DNA of 64,000 nt from Pseudomonas kielensis (GTDB lineage: Bacteria > Pseudomonadota > Gammaproteobacteria > Pseudomonadales > Pseudomonadaceae): positions 1-64,000 of the forward strand of contig NZ_JACMYG010000017.1 of NCBI RefSeq assembly GCF_014236655.1, read 5' to 3'. Below the pieces are notes generated by a model, which saw nothing but the letters and a program-made list of their open reading frames with translations, was not told where the DNA came from and did no database searches. The first letter of the stretch is position 1. Each line of letters opens with the position of its first letter. A program made the position numbers and the translations under genes. This document shows, one piece after another, positions 16,525-25,136 of the stretch.

Positions 16525-17184
16525 ATGCTCGCACCTTCAAATTCAGTGCAGTTGATTCAGCACCACCCTGCCGAAGGCCCCGGCGCCATTGCCACCTGGG
16601 CGCAATCCAGGGGCCTGACCCTGGCGGTATTCCGCGCTGACCTCGGGCACTTGCCAGCGGTGAGTGCCGCTCCGGTGATTATTCTGGGAGGGCCATACGA
16701 ATCCAACGCCGGCCCCGCGTGGCTGGCGCAAGAACGCCAGTGGCTGGCCGCCAGCCTGGCGCAGGGGGCACCGGTGTTCGCCATCTGCCTGGGCGCACAA
16801 TTGCTGGCCCTGAGCCTGGGCGGCCAAGTGCGCCGCATGGCCACGACTGAAACCGGCTGGACCACCGTCAACTTTGCCGACGGCTCGGCATTGAAGGTAC
16901 TTGAATGGCACGAAGACGCGATTGACCTGCCGCCTGGCGCGCAGTTGCTGGCCAGCAGTGCGCTGTGCGAGCAACAGATGTATGCCGTCGGCTCGACCCG
17001 TATCGGCTTGCAATTCCACCCGGAATGGAACGCCGAGTCGGTTGCCCAACTCAACGCCCATTTCGCCGATGAATCGCCCCTGCCCCGCCACCAGGACCAC
17101 AGCGCCGCTTACCGCCAGGTGTACGACTGGCTGCAGGTGACACTGGATCAATGGCACCTGGCCGCAACCGCCGCCTCGCGGTAA
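16525..17184 (+). CDS. Class I glutamine amidotransferase-like protein
   Basis: 219 residues. A stand-alone GATase-1 domain with an intact triad: C88 in FAICLGAQ, H165 and E167 in LQFHPEW. Such free-standing members (GMP-synthase-like) hydrolyse glutamine or gamma-glutamyl compounds; the target is unknown. Start at 16525 gives the usual N-terminus; the frame extends to 16414 but that part is not domain-like. The ribosome site is weak. Convergent with the rhodanese gene (7 bases apart). Confidence 0.8.
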   Translation: MLAPSNSVQLIQHHPAEGPGAIATWAQSRGLTLAVFRADLGHLPAVSAAPVIILGGPYESNAGPAWLAQERQWLAASLAQGAPVFAICLGAQLLALSLGGQVRRMATTETGWTTVNFADGSALKVLEWHEDAIDLPPGAQLLASSALCEQQMYAVGSTRIGLQFHPEWNAESVAQLNAHFADESPLPRHQDHSAAYRQVYDWLQVTLDQWHLAATAASR

Positions 17185-17191
17185 CGGACGC

Positions 17192-17626
17192 TCAGCACTC
17201 GCAGCCAATTGCCACATCGGCCCGCGCTGCACCTGCGGCACTTAATACAAATCCCTCATCCAGCCACCCGGTCACTCCACCGATCATTTCCTTGACCGAG
17301 TACTCCAGCGCCGCCAGTTTCACCGCGGCCTTGTTGGCGCCATTGCAATGGGGGCCGGCGCAATACACCACGAACAAGGTGTCCTTGGGGTAACCCGCCA
17401 ACAACCCGGCCGTGATCAGGCGCCCGGGAATGTTGATCGCCCCCGGCAGATGACCGCGCTGGTAAGCCAAAGGCCCACGCACATCCACCAGGACAAAATC
17501 CACTGCACCGGCCTCCTGGCTGCTGAAGACGTCGGAACAATCGGTTTCAAAGGTCAGGCGGTTGCTGAAATGCATCAAGGCAACGGCGCTAGGGGCTGCA
17601 GGAATCGCGCGAACCAGGCTGGTCAT
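17192..17626 (-). CDS. Single-domain rhodanese-like protein
   Basis: 144 residues. A complete rhodanese domain with VDVRGPLAYQRGHLPGAINIPG (CH2 motifs) and active Cys89 in VVYCAGPHCNGANKAA. Transfers sulfane sulfur; acceptor unknown. Divergent from the GlxA/FtrA-type regulator, a pairing seen repeatedly in Pseudomonas and other bacteria, suggesting regulation by it. Confidence 0.85.
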   Translation of the reverse strand: MTSLVRAIPAAPSAVALMHFSNRLTFETDCSDVFSSQEAGAVDFVLVDVRGPLAYQRGHLPGAINIPGRLITAGLLAGYPKDTLFVVYCAGPHCNGANKAAVKLAALEYSVKEMIGGVTGWLDEGFVLSAAGAARADVAIGCEC

Positions 17627-17726
17627 GGGTGTTCTCCAAAGCATGTGTGGGCTTGCCAGCACTGTATCGAACCGACCTGAAGCGCTACAGTGGCGCACAA
17701 GACACTCACTGGGAACTTTCCGCCAA

Positions 17727-18704
17727 ATGCACAGCACACCCGGTTCTGTAGCGATCCTGGCCTACGACGGCCTCTGTACCTTTGAGTTTGGCATTGCGGT
17801 GGAGATCTTCGGCCTGGCACGGCCCGAGTTCGACTTCCCTTGGTACCAGCACCGGATCGTCGCCGTCGATCAGGGCCCGATGCGGGCTACCGGCGGCATT
17901 CAGGTGTTGGCCGATGGCGGCATGGAACTGCTGGAGACCGCCCGCACCATCATCATTCCCGGCTGGCGCAGCCGCAGCGATCCGGTGCCCGCCACTCTGT
18001 TGGCGGCATTGCGCCGGGCCCACGGGCGCGGAGCACGCCTGGTGTCGATCTGTTCCGGGGTGTTTGTGCTGGCGGCCAGTGGCCTGCTCGACGGCTTGCG
18101 CGCCACCACCCACTGGCGCTACACCGACGAACTGAGCGCACGCTACCCCAACATCCTGGTGGACCCGGACGTGCTGTACGTGGACGCGGGCCAGTTGCTC
18201 ACCTCGGCTGGCAGCGCCGCCGGCATCGATGCCTGCCTGCACCTGGTGGCGCGGGACTTTGGCACCCAGGTGGCCAATTCGGTGGCGCGCCGGCTGGTGA
18301 TGTCACCGCAACGCACCGGCGGCCAGGCGCAGTTCATCCCCGCCCCGGTCAGCCGCACACCCCGCAGCGACCTGTCACGGGTAATGCAATGGGCTCGCGA
18401 GCGCTTGCACGAACCACTGGAAGTACGCGACCTGGCCAGCCAGGCGGCAATGAGCGAGCGCACCTTCCTGCGCCGTTTCAGCGAAGCCACCGGGGCTTCG
18501 CCCAAGTCCTGGCTGCAACAGCAACGCCTGGCCCGCGCCCGTGAACTGCTGGAAAGCAGCCGGCACACGACCGAGCAGATTGCGCAGCAGTGCGGCTATC
18601 GCAGTGTGGAGAGTTTTCGCGTGGCCTTTCGCACGGTGGTCGGGTTGGCACCGTCGGTGTATCGCGAGCGGTTTGGTCGCGGCGAGCAGGCGCTGCCGGC
18701 CTAG
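17727..18704 (+). CDS. ftrA: GlxA-family transcriptional regulator, FtrA-like
   Basis: 325 residues. N-terminal DJ-1/PfpI-like domain (residues about 1-185; VAILAYDGLCTFEFGIAVEIFG, and SICSGVFVLAASGLLDG with a cysteine elbow) and C-terminal AraC-type double helix-turn-helix (residues about 215-315; VRDLASQAAMSERTFLRRF, then QIAQQCGYRSVESFRVAFR). Pattern and rhodanese neighbour match FtrA. Start at 17727 gives the family N-terminus; the frame runs upstream into the divergent gene. Confidence 0.8.
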   Translation: MHSTPGSVAILAYDGLCTFEFGIAVEIFGLARPEFDFPWYQHRIVAVDQGPMRATGGIQVLADGGMELLETARTIIIPGWRSRSDPVPATLLAALRRAHGRGARLVSICSGVFVLAASGLLDGLRATTHWRYTDELSARYPNILVDPDVLYVDAGQLLTSAGSAAGIDACLHLVARDFGTQVANSVARRLVMSPQRTGGQAQFIPAPVSRTPRSDLSRVMQWARERLHEPLEVRDLASQAAMSERTFLRRFSEATGASPKSWLQQQRLARARELLESSRHTTEQIAQQCGYRSVESFRVAFRTVVGLAPSVYRERFGRGEQALPA

Positions 18705-18765
18705 GACCGAAACGTCAGCACCCGCCAACGCCAAAGGCGCGGGCGGGTGTCAGGTGAGGCGCGGT

Positions 18766-19995
18766 TTAATGGCCGCTACGGAGCATTTCCTTGGGCACAT
18801 ACTTGCCGATTTCGAACTTGCCGATCGCCGCACGGTGCACCTCGTCCGGGCCATCGGCCAGGCGCAAGGTGCGTTGCATGGCGTACATGTAGGCCAGCGG
18901 GAAATCGTTGGAAACCCCGGCACCGCCATGGATCTGGATCGCCCGGTCAATGACCCGCAAGGCCACGTTCGGGGCGACCACCTTGATCTGGGCGATCTCG
19001 CTTTTCGCCACTTTGTTACCCACGGTGTCCATCATGTAGGCAGCCTTGAGGGTCAGCAGGCGCGCCATGTCGATTTCCATCCGCGAGTCGGCAATCTTGT
19101 CGATGTTACCGCCCAGGCGTGCCAGCGGTTTGCCGAAGGCCGTGCGATTGACCGAGCGCTTGCACATCAATTCCAGCGCGCGCTCGGCCATACCGACCGA
19201 ACGCATGCAGTGGTGAATGCGGCCCGGGCCGAGGCGACCCTGGGCGATCTCGAAACCACGTCCCTCGCCCAACAGTACGTTTTCGTAGGGCACACGGACG
19301 TTTTCGAACAGCACTTCGGCGTGACCGTGGGGCGCGTCGTCGTAGCCGAATACCGGCAGCGGACGCAGAATTTTTACCCCAGGAGTGTCCACCGGCACCA
19401 GGATCATCGAGTGCTGCGCATGGCGTGGCGCATCCGGGTTGCTCAGGCCCATGAAGATCAGAATCTTGCAGCGCGGGTCGCAGGCCCCGGAGGTCCACCA
19501 TTTCTTGCCATTGATCACCCACTGATCGCCATCGCGCTCGGCACGGGCCGCCATGTTGGTGGCATCGGATGAGGCCACATCCGGCTCGGTCATGGCGAAC
19601 GCCGAACGGATCTCGCCGCGCAGCAGGGGTTCAAGCCAGCGCTGTTTCTGCTCTTCGTTGGCGTAGCGCACCAGCACTTCCATGTTGCCGGTGTCCGGCG
19701 CCGAGCAGTTGAAGGGTTCCGGCCCCAGCAAGGAGCGCCCCATGATCTCCGCCAGCGGTGCGTATTCGAGGTTGGTCAGGCCGGCACCGAGTTCCGATTC
19801 CGGCAGGAACAGGTTCCACAGGCCTTCGGCCTTGGCCTTGCTTTTGAGTTCTTCCATGATCGCGGTGGGCTGCCAGCGATCACCTTCGGCGACCTGGCGC
19901 TCAAACACGGCTTCGGCTGGATAGACGTAAGCATCCATGAACGCAGTCACGCGTTCACGCAGTTCCTGAACCTTGGGCGAATAAGCGAAATCCAT
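18766..19995 (-). CDS. Acyl-CoA dehydrogenase (ACAD10/11-like)
   Basis: A 409-residue FAD enzyme with full acyl-CoA dehydrogenase domains: helical N-terminus, central FAMTEPDVASSDATN beta domain, and C-terminal GRIHHCMRSVGMAERALELMC and AIQIHGGAGVSNDFPLA blocks. Length and motifs fit the ACAD10/11-like subgroup that acts on unusual or long acyl chains rather than the liu isovaleryl enzyme further right. Divergent from the LysR gene at 20160, its probable regulator. Confidence 0.85.
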   Translation of the reverse strand: MDFAYSPKVQELRERVTAFMDAYVYPAEAVFERQVAEGDRWQPTAIMEELKSKAKAEGLWNLFLPESELGAGLTNLEYAPLAEIMGRSLLGPEPFNCSAPDTGNMEVLVRYANEEQKQRWLEPLLRGEIRSAFAMTEPDVASSDATNMAARAERDGDQWVINGKKWWTSGACDPRCKILIFMGLSNPDAPRHAQHSMILVPVDTPGVKILRPLPVFGYDDAPHGHAEVLFENVRVPYENVLLGEGRGFEIAQGRLGPGRIHHCMRSVGMAERALELMCKRSVNRTAFGKPLARLGGNIDKIADSRMEIDMARLLTLKAAYMMDTVGNKVAKSEIAQIKVVAPNVALRVIDRAIQIHGGAGVSNDFPLAYMYAMQRTLRLADGPDEVHRAAIGKFEIGKYVPKEMLRSGH

Positions 19996-20159
19996 GGGCG
20001 GCTACCTTTTTTGACGAGGTGATGAAGTCGTTATTGAGGGCATGAATTGATGCTAGATCAGCGTTGATAATTTACCTAGCCTATTCTCGGCGTGTATTAA
20101 CATTCATCACCGATATATGATCGACTGATCGAGCCCACCTACAACAAGAGCGTAGTGAC

Positions 20160-21095
20160 ATGAATCTGAGCAAGGTCGACCTCAACCTTTTCATCGTCTT
20201 CGATGCCATCTATACCGAAGCCAACCTGACCCGCGCCGGGCAGATCGTCGGCATTACCCAGCCCGCAGTGTCCAACGCTCTGGCCCGCCTGCGCGAGACC
20301 TTCAACGACCCGCTGTTCGTGCGCACCGCCCAGGGCATGGTGCCGACACCGATGGCGCAGAACATCATCGGCCCGGTGCGCAATGCGCTCTCGCTGTTGC
20401 GGGTCTCGGTCCAGGAAAGCCGCATCTTCAACCCGTTGCAGGCGGTCAAGACTTACCGCATCAGCATGACCGACCTCACGGAAGCGGTGATCCTGCCGCC
20501 GTTGTTCCAGCGCCTGCGCCGCCTGGCCCCGGGCGTGGTCATCGAAAGCTTCCTGTCCAAGCGCCGCGAGACCACCAAGGAACTGGCCGCCGGACGCCTG
20601 GACTTCGCCGTCGATGCGCCGCTCAACACCGACCCGCAAGTGCGCCACGTCAAGCTGATGGAAGACCGGTACGTCTGCGCCATGCGCAAGGGGCACCCCA
20701 TGGCCGGCAAGGAAAAGTTCAGCCTCGACGATTACCTGTCCCTGACCCACATCCATATTTCCAGCCGTCGCAGCGGCCTGGGCCATGTCGACCTGGCACT
20801 GGGCAAGATGGGCATCCAGCGCAAGATCGCCCTGCGGTCGCAGCATTACCTGATGGCCTCTCAGGTCCTGCAGCAAACCGACATGGTGATGACCGTGCCG
20901 GAACGTTTTGCCCGCCGCCATGAACTGCAATCATTCCTGCTGCCGGTCAACGATGTGCCCCCGGTGGCAACCCACCTGTACTGGCACGAAAGCACCGACC
21001 AGGACCCGGCCAACCGCTGGATGCGCGAGCAGATGATCGAGTTGTGCCAGCAGGTCACGGCGCACGAGAAGAAGCTGGATAAGCAGCAGGCTTGA
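20160..21095 (+). CDS. LysR-family transcriptional regulator
   Basis: 311 residues. Winged helix-turn-helix at residues about 6-64 (EANLTRAGQIVGITQPAVSNALARLRETFNDPLF, the NodD/NahR/LeuO-type subgroup) and an effector domain. Divergent from the acyl-CoA dehydrogenase gene over a 164-base region, which points to control of that gene. It is upstream of liuR but separated by 100 bases with a liuR-specific operator, so not part of that operon. Confidence 0.85.
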   Translation: MNLSKVDLNLFIVFDAIYTEANLTRAGQIVGITQPAVSNALARLRETFNDPLFVRTAQGMVPTPMAQNIIGPVRNALSLLRVSVQESRIFNPLQAVKTYRISMTDLTEAVILPPLFQRLRRLAPGVVIESFLSKRRETTKELAAGRLDFAVDAPLNTDPQVRHVKLMEDRYVCAMRKGHPMAGKEKFSLDDYLSLTHIHISSRRSGLGHVDLALGKMGIQRKIALRSQHYLMASQVLQQTDMVMTVPERFARRHELQSFLLPVNDVPPVATHLYWHESTDQDPANRWMREQMIELCQQVTAHEKKLDKQQA

Positions 21096-21137
21096 GGGCG
21101 GGTATCGGACAATGGGGTCTGGTGCAGCGCTTGCTGC

Positions 21138-21153
21138 TTGACGTTTACGTCAA
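21138..21153 (+). promoter_or_regulatory. LiuR operator of liuR-liuE
   Basis: The near-perfect 16-bp palindrome TTGACGTTTACGTCAA, 43 bases before liuR, is the same type of site as the two upstream of liuA. It overlaps a TTGACG -35 hexamer, with TAGCTT at 21162-21167 as possible -10, matching the MerR habit of binding within the promoter spacer. Confidence 0.75.
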
Positions 21154-21195
21154 CCTGACATTAGCTTAGCGCCAAGCCCCTTTTTCGAGCGTGCC

Positions 21196-21606
21196 ATGAG
21201 CAGCCAGACCTACAGCATTTCCGACCTCGCCCGCGAGCTCGACATCACCACCCGCGCCATCCGTTTTTATGAAGAGCAAGGACTGCTCAGCCCCGAGCGG
21301 CGCGGGCAGGAGCGGATCTACTCGCCTCGGGACAAGGTCAGCCTGAAGCTGATCCTGCGGGGCAAGCGCATTGGCTTTTCCCTGGCCGAATGCCGCGAGC
21401 TGATCGAACTCTACGACCCCACCAGCGGTAACACCAAGCAGTTGAACAGCATGCTGGCGAAAATCAGCGAACGCCGGGAACAGCTGGAACAGCAACTGCT
21501 GGACATCGAACAGATGAAGCTGGAGCTCGACACCGCCGAAGAGCGCTGTGTCCAGGCGCTGGAACAGACCCTCAAGAGCCAGCAGGCCGCGCCTTCACAC
21601 TCCTAA
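21196..21606 (+). CDS. liuR: MerR-family regulator of leucine/isovalerate degradation
   Basis: 136 residues. N-terminal MerR helix-turn-helix (SISDLARELDITTRAIRFYEEQGLL) and a coiled-coil dimerisation helix (residues about 80-125). No cysteine metal site, consistent with a regulator sensing a CoA-ester or metabolite. Known in P. aeruginosa as LiuR (GnyR), repressor of the liu operon. Here it is followed after 17 bases by liuE rather than liuA, and the liuABCD block lies about 3.5 kb away, so the regulon is split but tied by shared operators. Confidence 0.9.
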   Translation: MSSQTYSISDLARELDITTRAIRFYEEQGLLSPERRGQERIYSPRDKVSLKLILRGKRIGFSLAECRELIELYDPTSGNTKQLNSMLAKISERREQLEQQLLDIEQMKLELDTAEERCVQALEQTLKSQQAAPSHS

Positions 21607-21623
21607 CCACAGGTGAACCTGAT

Positions 21624-22523
21624 ATGTCCCTCCCCTCCCATGTACGCCTGATCGAAGTCGGCCCACGCGATGGCCTGCAAAACGAAGCCCAACCCATCAG
21701 CGTCGCCGACAAGGTGCGGCTGGTCGACGCGTTGACGGCCGCCGGCCTGGGTTACATCGAAGTCGGCAGCTTCGTTTCGCCCAAGTGGGTACCGCAAATG
21801 GCCGGCTCCGCCGAAGTGTTCGCGCAGATCCAGCGCAAGCCCGGGGTTACCTACGGTGCGCTGGCGCCGAACCTGCGTGGGTTCGAAGACGCCATGGCCG
21901 CCGGGGTCAAGGAAGTCGCGGTGTTTGCCGCCGCCTCCGAAGCCTTCTCGCAACGCAACATCAATTGCTCGATCAGCGAAAGCCTGGAGCGATTTGTGCC
22001 GATCATGGACGCCGCCCGCCAGCACGGTGTCAGTGTGCGCGGTTACGTGTCCTGTGTGCTGGGCTGCCCGTACGAAGGTGACGTGGCCCCGGAGCAAGTG
22101 GCCCTGGTTGCTCGCGAGCTGTATGCCATGGGCTGTTATGAGGTGTCCCTGGGGGACACCATCGGCACCGGCACCGCCGGCGCTACCCGGCGGATGTTCG
22201 AGGTGGTGGGCGCCCAGGTGCCACGGGACAAACTCGCCGGCCACTTCCATGACACCTACGGCCAGGCCATGGCCAACGTCTACGCCAGCCTGCTCGAAGG
22301 CATCGCGGTGTTCGACAGCTCCATCGCCGGCCTGGGCGGCTGCCCGTATGCCAAGGGTGCCAGCGGTAACGTGGCCACCGAGGACGTGCTGTACCTGCTC
22401 AACGGCCTGGGGATCGAGACGGGGGTGGATATGCCGCAATTGCTGGTGGCCGGCCAGCAGATCTGCGACGTCTTGGGGCGAGTAACGGGTTCGCGCGTGG
22501 CCAAGGCCCGCAGCGCCCAGTAA
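21624..22523 (+). CDS. liuE: Hydroxymethylglutaryl-CoA lyase
   Basis: 299 residues. Splits HMG-CoA into acetoacetate and acetyl-CoA, the last step of leucine catabolism. The TIM-barrel contains VGPRDGLQNE (metal-binding Asp), HFHDTYGQAMAN (metal-binding His pair) and the HMG-CoA lyase signature GLGGCPYAKGASGNVATEDVLY with its catalytic Cys. Also called mvaB. Co-transcribed with liuR; the CrcY RNA gene follows. Confidence 0.94.
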   Translation: MSLPSHVRLIEVGPRDGLQNEAQPISVADKVRLVDALTAAGLGYIEVGSFVSPKWVPQMAGSAEVFAQIQRKPGVTYGALAPNLRGFEDAMAAGVKEVAVFAAASEAFSQRNINCSISESLERFVPIMDAARQHGVSVRGYVSCVLGCPYEGDVAPEQVALVARELYAMGCYEVSLGDTIGTGTAGATRRMFEVVGAQVPRDKLAGHFHDTYGQAMANVYASLLEGIAVFDSSIAGLGGCPYAKGASGNVATEDVLYLLNGLGIETGVDMPQLLVAGQQICDVLGRVTGSRVAKARSAQ

Positions 22524-22535
22524 ATGTGTGCCGGG

Positions 22536-22567
22536 GTGTTACCGCCCCGCACCAAAACGAGTAACAC
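22536..22567. promoter_or_regulatory. Candidate CbrB enhancer site for crcY
   Basis: Inverted repeat GTGTTAC-N18-GTAACAC located about 107-138 bases upstream of the predicted start of the small RNA. Known CbrB sites upstream of crc-type RNAs are TGTTAC/GTAACA palindromes; the spacing recalled for crcZ is somewhat shorter, so spacing should be checked. Confidence 0.65.
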
Positions 22568-22648
22568 GGAAACAACCTGAGGGAATTTTTAGCCTGGGCT
22601 TGTTCAACAAAATATTAAGTCATTGATTTTAAAGGACTTTTAAAAGTT

Positions 22649-22662
22649 GGCACGGGTTCTGC
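22649..22662 (+). promoter_or_regulatory. Sigma54 (-24/-12) promoter of crcY
   Basis: TTGGCACGGGTTCTGCT contains GG (22649-22650) and GC (22661-22662) separated by exactly 10 bases, the invariant sigma54 pattern. An A/T-rich stretch upstream could bend, possibly by IHF, towards the CbrB site. Predicted RNA start is near 22674. Confidence 0.8.
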
Positions 22663-22673
22663 TATCTCTATGG

Positions 22674-23050
22674 CATAACAAGAACAAAAAAAGCGGCAAA
22701 CCTAATAAAAATAAGACGTAACGACTCTGACATAACAAAAACAACACGGCAGAGACGCAGCTAACAGATTTTTTTGGAGAAGGTGTGCTTTCAGGGTGCT
22801 GCTTGCAGTGACCCGCAACCGGGCAGAGAACAATAAAACTACCTTCAGGTAGCTCCCGAACTGGTTGGATCGCTTGGCGAAAAAGCAGATCAGCGCTCAA
22901 AAAAATACGTTTGCTCTTGACCCCGCATGGGGGTCGCACAAAACAGCGGTAAAGGGCCACGGTTGCCAAAAACAACAACAGACCGCCCCTTAATAATAAA
23001 AATAGAGCACGCAACGACAAATTAAAGGGGAGCCTCGGCTCCCCTTTGTG
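22674..23050 (+). ncRNA. crcY: Crc-family small RNA, probably CrcY
   Basis: About 375 nt. Sequesters the Hfq-Crc complex and so relieves catabolite repression. Evidence: sigma54 promoter with an upstream CbrB-type palindrome, and six A-rich Hfq-binding runs of (AAN)n type near 22678, 22705, 22735, 22831, 22971 and 22992. Examples are AACAAGAACAAAAAAAG, AATAAAAATAAG, AACAAAAACAAC and AATAATAAAAATAG. An intrinsic terminator ends it. Location directly after the HMG-CoA lyase gene matches the place I recall for crcY in P. putida, hence CrcY rather than CrcZ (after cbrB) or CrcX. A 147-codon minus-strand open frame across it is not considered real. Exact ends need mapping. Confidence 0.82.
23024..23050 (+). 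terminator. Terminator of CrcY
   Basis: The stem GGGGAGC/GCTCCCC (23027-23033 with 23038-23044) has a CTCG loop, an A-run before it and TTT after it. Confidence 0.75.
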
Positions 23051-23116
23051 CTGTCTGGGGTTTAAGGTCCCCGCCACCCCCATTTGCAGAAGCAGCGGAT
23101 CAACCCATCACCCACG

Positions 23117-23215
23117 GTGGGAGCGAGCGTGCTCGCGATAGCGGTGGCTCATCCGACATCCATGCTGGACATACCATCGCCATCGCGAGCAAGCCGCGTG
23201 CGGCTTGCTCGCCCC
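23117..23215. repeat. REP-type palindrome pair (REPIN-like)
   Basis: Two inverted copies of the Pseudomonas REP pattern: GTGGGAGCGAGCGTGCTCGC at the left (23117 onward) and GCGAGCAAGCCGCGTGCGGCTTGCTCGC at the right (ending 23211). Each can fold into a hairpin. Located in the intergenic space after crcY. Confidence 0.75.
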
Positions 23216-23220
23216 TGCAG

Positions 23221-24918
23221 TCAGCCCTTGACCTCCCGCAGCTCCTCGATGGAGATCTCGCGCATCTTGAACTTCTGGATCTTGCCAGTCACGGTCATCG
23301 GGAACTCCTCGACGAACTTGAAGTGACGTGGCGTCTTGAAGTGGGCGATGCGCTCCTTGCACCAGGCTTGCAGCTCCAGTTCGTTGGCGCTGTGACCGGG
23401 GTGGAATTTGATCCAGGCGACAATCTCCTCGCCATATTTCTCGCAGGGAATGCCGATTACCTGTACATCCGCCACCGCCGGGTGGGTGAAGAAAAATTCT
23501 TCCAGCTCGCGCGGATAAATATTCTCGCCGCCACGAATGATCATGTCCTTGTTACGCCCGGCGATGCAGACGTAGCCCTCTTCGTTCATGGTCGCCAGGT
23601 CGCCGGTGTGCATCCACCCGGCCTGATCGATGGCTTCGGCGGTGCCCTCAGGGTTGTTCCAGTAGCCGAGCATCACGCTGTAGCCGCGGGTGCACAGTTC
23701 ACCAATGGTGCCGCGGGGCACGAGGTTGCCGGCTTCATCGATAATCTTGCTTTCCAGTTGCGGCTGGGTGCGGCCGACGGTCGTCACCCGCAGCTCCAGA
23801 TTGTCCGCAGGACCGGTCTGCAACGACACCGGGCTGGTTTCCGTCATGCCGTAGGCAATCTGCACTTCGTTCATGTGCATTTCGCTGATGACCCGGCGCA
23901 TCACCTCAATCGGGCAGGTCGCCCCGGCCATGATGCCGGTGCGCAGGGACGACAGGCCAAACTCCTTGCGCCGCGGGTGATCGAGCATGGCGATGAACAT
24001 GGTCGGCACGCCATACAAGCCGGTGGCCTTTTCCTGGGCCACGGTTTCCAGGGTCAACAGGGGATCGAAGGCGTCGTTGGGGTAAATCATGGTGGTGCCA
24101 TGGGTGATACACCCCAGGTTGCCCATCACCATGCCGAAGCAGTGGTACAGCGGCACCGGGATCACCAGGCGATCGTCGGCCGTCAGCCCGAGGCTTTCGC
24201 CCACCATGTAGCCATTGTTGAGGATGTTGTAGTGACTGAGGGTGGCTCCCTTGGGGAAACCGGTGGTGCCGGAGGTGTACTGAATGTTCACGGCCTGGTC
24301 GAAATGCAGGCTGTTCTGCCGCGCCTTGAGCTGCTCGGGCGGCACCCCTGCCCCCAGCTCTGTCAGTTGCGACCAGGGCAGGAAGCCTGCGGGCGGCTGC
24401 GGGTCGAGGCTGATGACGCCGCGCAGTTGCGGCAGGCGCTCGCACTGCAATTGGCCGACCGGGTGTTGCGCCAACTCCGGCGCCAGGCCCTGCAGCATGG
24501 CGTGGTAATCGGAGGTCTTGAAGGAGCCGGCACATACCAGCCACTGGCAACCGGACTGCTTGAGCACGTACTCCAGCTCCGAGCTGCGATAGGCCGGGTT
24601 GATGTTGACCAGAATCACCCCGATCTTCGCGCTGGCGAACTGGCTGATGCACCACTGGGCACAATTGGGCGCCCAGACGCCGAGGCGATCCCCGGCCTGC
24701 AGGCCCAGCGCCAGCAGCGCCCTGGCGTGCAACTCCACCGCCTCGGCCAGTTGCGTCCAGCTGTAGCGCAACTGCTGGTGGCGGACCACCAACGCTTCGC
24801 CCTGCGGGTAACGGGCGACCGTGTTGTCGAATGCCTGGCCAATGGTCATCGCCAGCAAGGCTTTGTCCTGCGAGCCACGGGTGTAGCTGTGCTGTGGGTG
24901 AGCACTGTGTTGATCCAT
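23221..24918 (-). CDS. AMP-binding acyl-CoA synthetase
   Basis: 565 residues. Adenylate-forming enzyme with the P-loop-like YTSGTTGFPKGATLSH (A3), YGMTETSP (A5), GWMHTGDLATM (A7), GRNKDMIIRGGENIYPRE (A8) and TVTGKIQKFKM with the catalytic lysine (A10). Medium or branched-chain fatty acyl-CoA synthetase type. Divergent from liuA across a region holding two LiuR boxes, so it probably belongs to the leucine/isovalerate regulon, for instance activating isovalerate or another short acid. Substrate is inference. Confidence 0.85.
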   Translation of the reverse strand: MDQHSAHPQHSYTRGSQDKALLAMTIGQAFDNTVARYPQGEALVVRHQQLRYSWTQLAEAVELHARALLALGLQAGDRLGVWAPNCAQWCISQFASAKIGVILVNINPAYRSSELEYVLKQSGCQWLVCAGSFKTSDYHAMLQGLAPELAQHPVGQLQCERLPQLRGVISLDPQPPAGFLPWSQLTELGAGVPPEQLKARQNSLHFDQAVNIQYTSGTTGFPKGATLSHYNILNNGYMVGESLGLTADDRLVIPVPLYHCFGMVMGNLGCITHGTTMIYPNDAFDPLLTLETVAQEKATGLYGVPTMFIAMLDHPRRKEFGLSSLRTGIMAGATCPIEVMRRVISEMHMNEVQIAYGMTETSPVSLQTGPADNLELRVTTVGRTQPQLESKIIDEAGNLVPRGTIGELCTRGYSVMLGYWNNPEGTAEAIDQAGWMHTGDLATMNEEGYVCIAGRNKDMIIRGGENIYPRELEEFFFTHPAVADVQVIGIPCEKYGEEIVAWIKFHPGHSANELELQAWCKERIAHFKTPRHFKFVEEFPMTVTGKIQKFKMREISIEELREVKG

Positions 24919-25008
24919 GACGACCCCTATTGTCTTTATTAGCGGGTGTGTGGAAGCCCGGCATCATGCCGCCGGACCCGACCTGAACTGCCTCTACTCT
25001 CGCTCAAG

Positions 25009-25024
25009 TTGACGTTAACGTAAA
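25009..25024. promoter_or_regulatory. LiuR operator 1 in the ligase/liuA divergent region
   Basis: TTGACGTTAACGTAAA, one half perfect and the other with one change against the palindrome at 25052. It is closer to the ligase gene and may control it. Confidence 0.7.
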
Positions 25025-25051
25025 GGGCGATTGACAGCCATTCGTCTCAGG

Positions 25052-25067
25052 TTTACGTTAACGTAAA
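25052..25067. promoter_or_regulatory. LiuR operator 2 upstream of liuA
   Basis: TTTACGTTAACGTAAA, a perfect 16-bp palindrome 70 bases before the liuA start. Centre-to-centre distance to operator 1 is 43 bases, about four helical turns, so both lie on the same DNA face. Confidence 0.8.
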
Positions 25068-25136
25068 GGTGACAGTCGACTCGGCGCGCATCGCAGGCCG
25101 ATTCTCCATTGATAAAAACAAGTTTGAAGGTGCCCC

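Noticed and set aside
18719..18749. Terminator after ftrA
   Set aside because: A CACCCGCC/GGCGGGTG stem exists but has no T-run and the loop is GC-rich; too weak to list.
22640..23083. 147-codon minus-strand frame
   Set aside because: It runs antisense through the CrcY RNA; its leucine-rich look comes from the A-rich Hfq sites read backwards.
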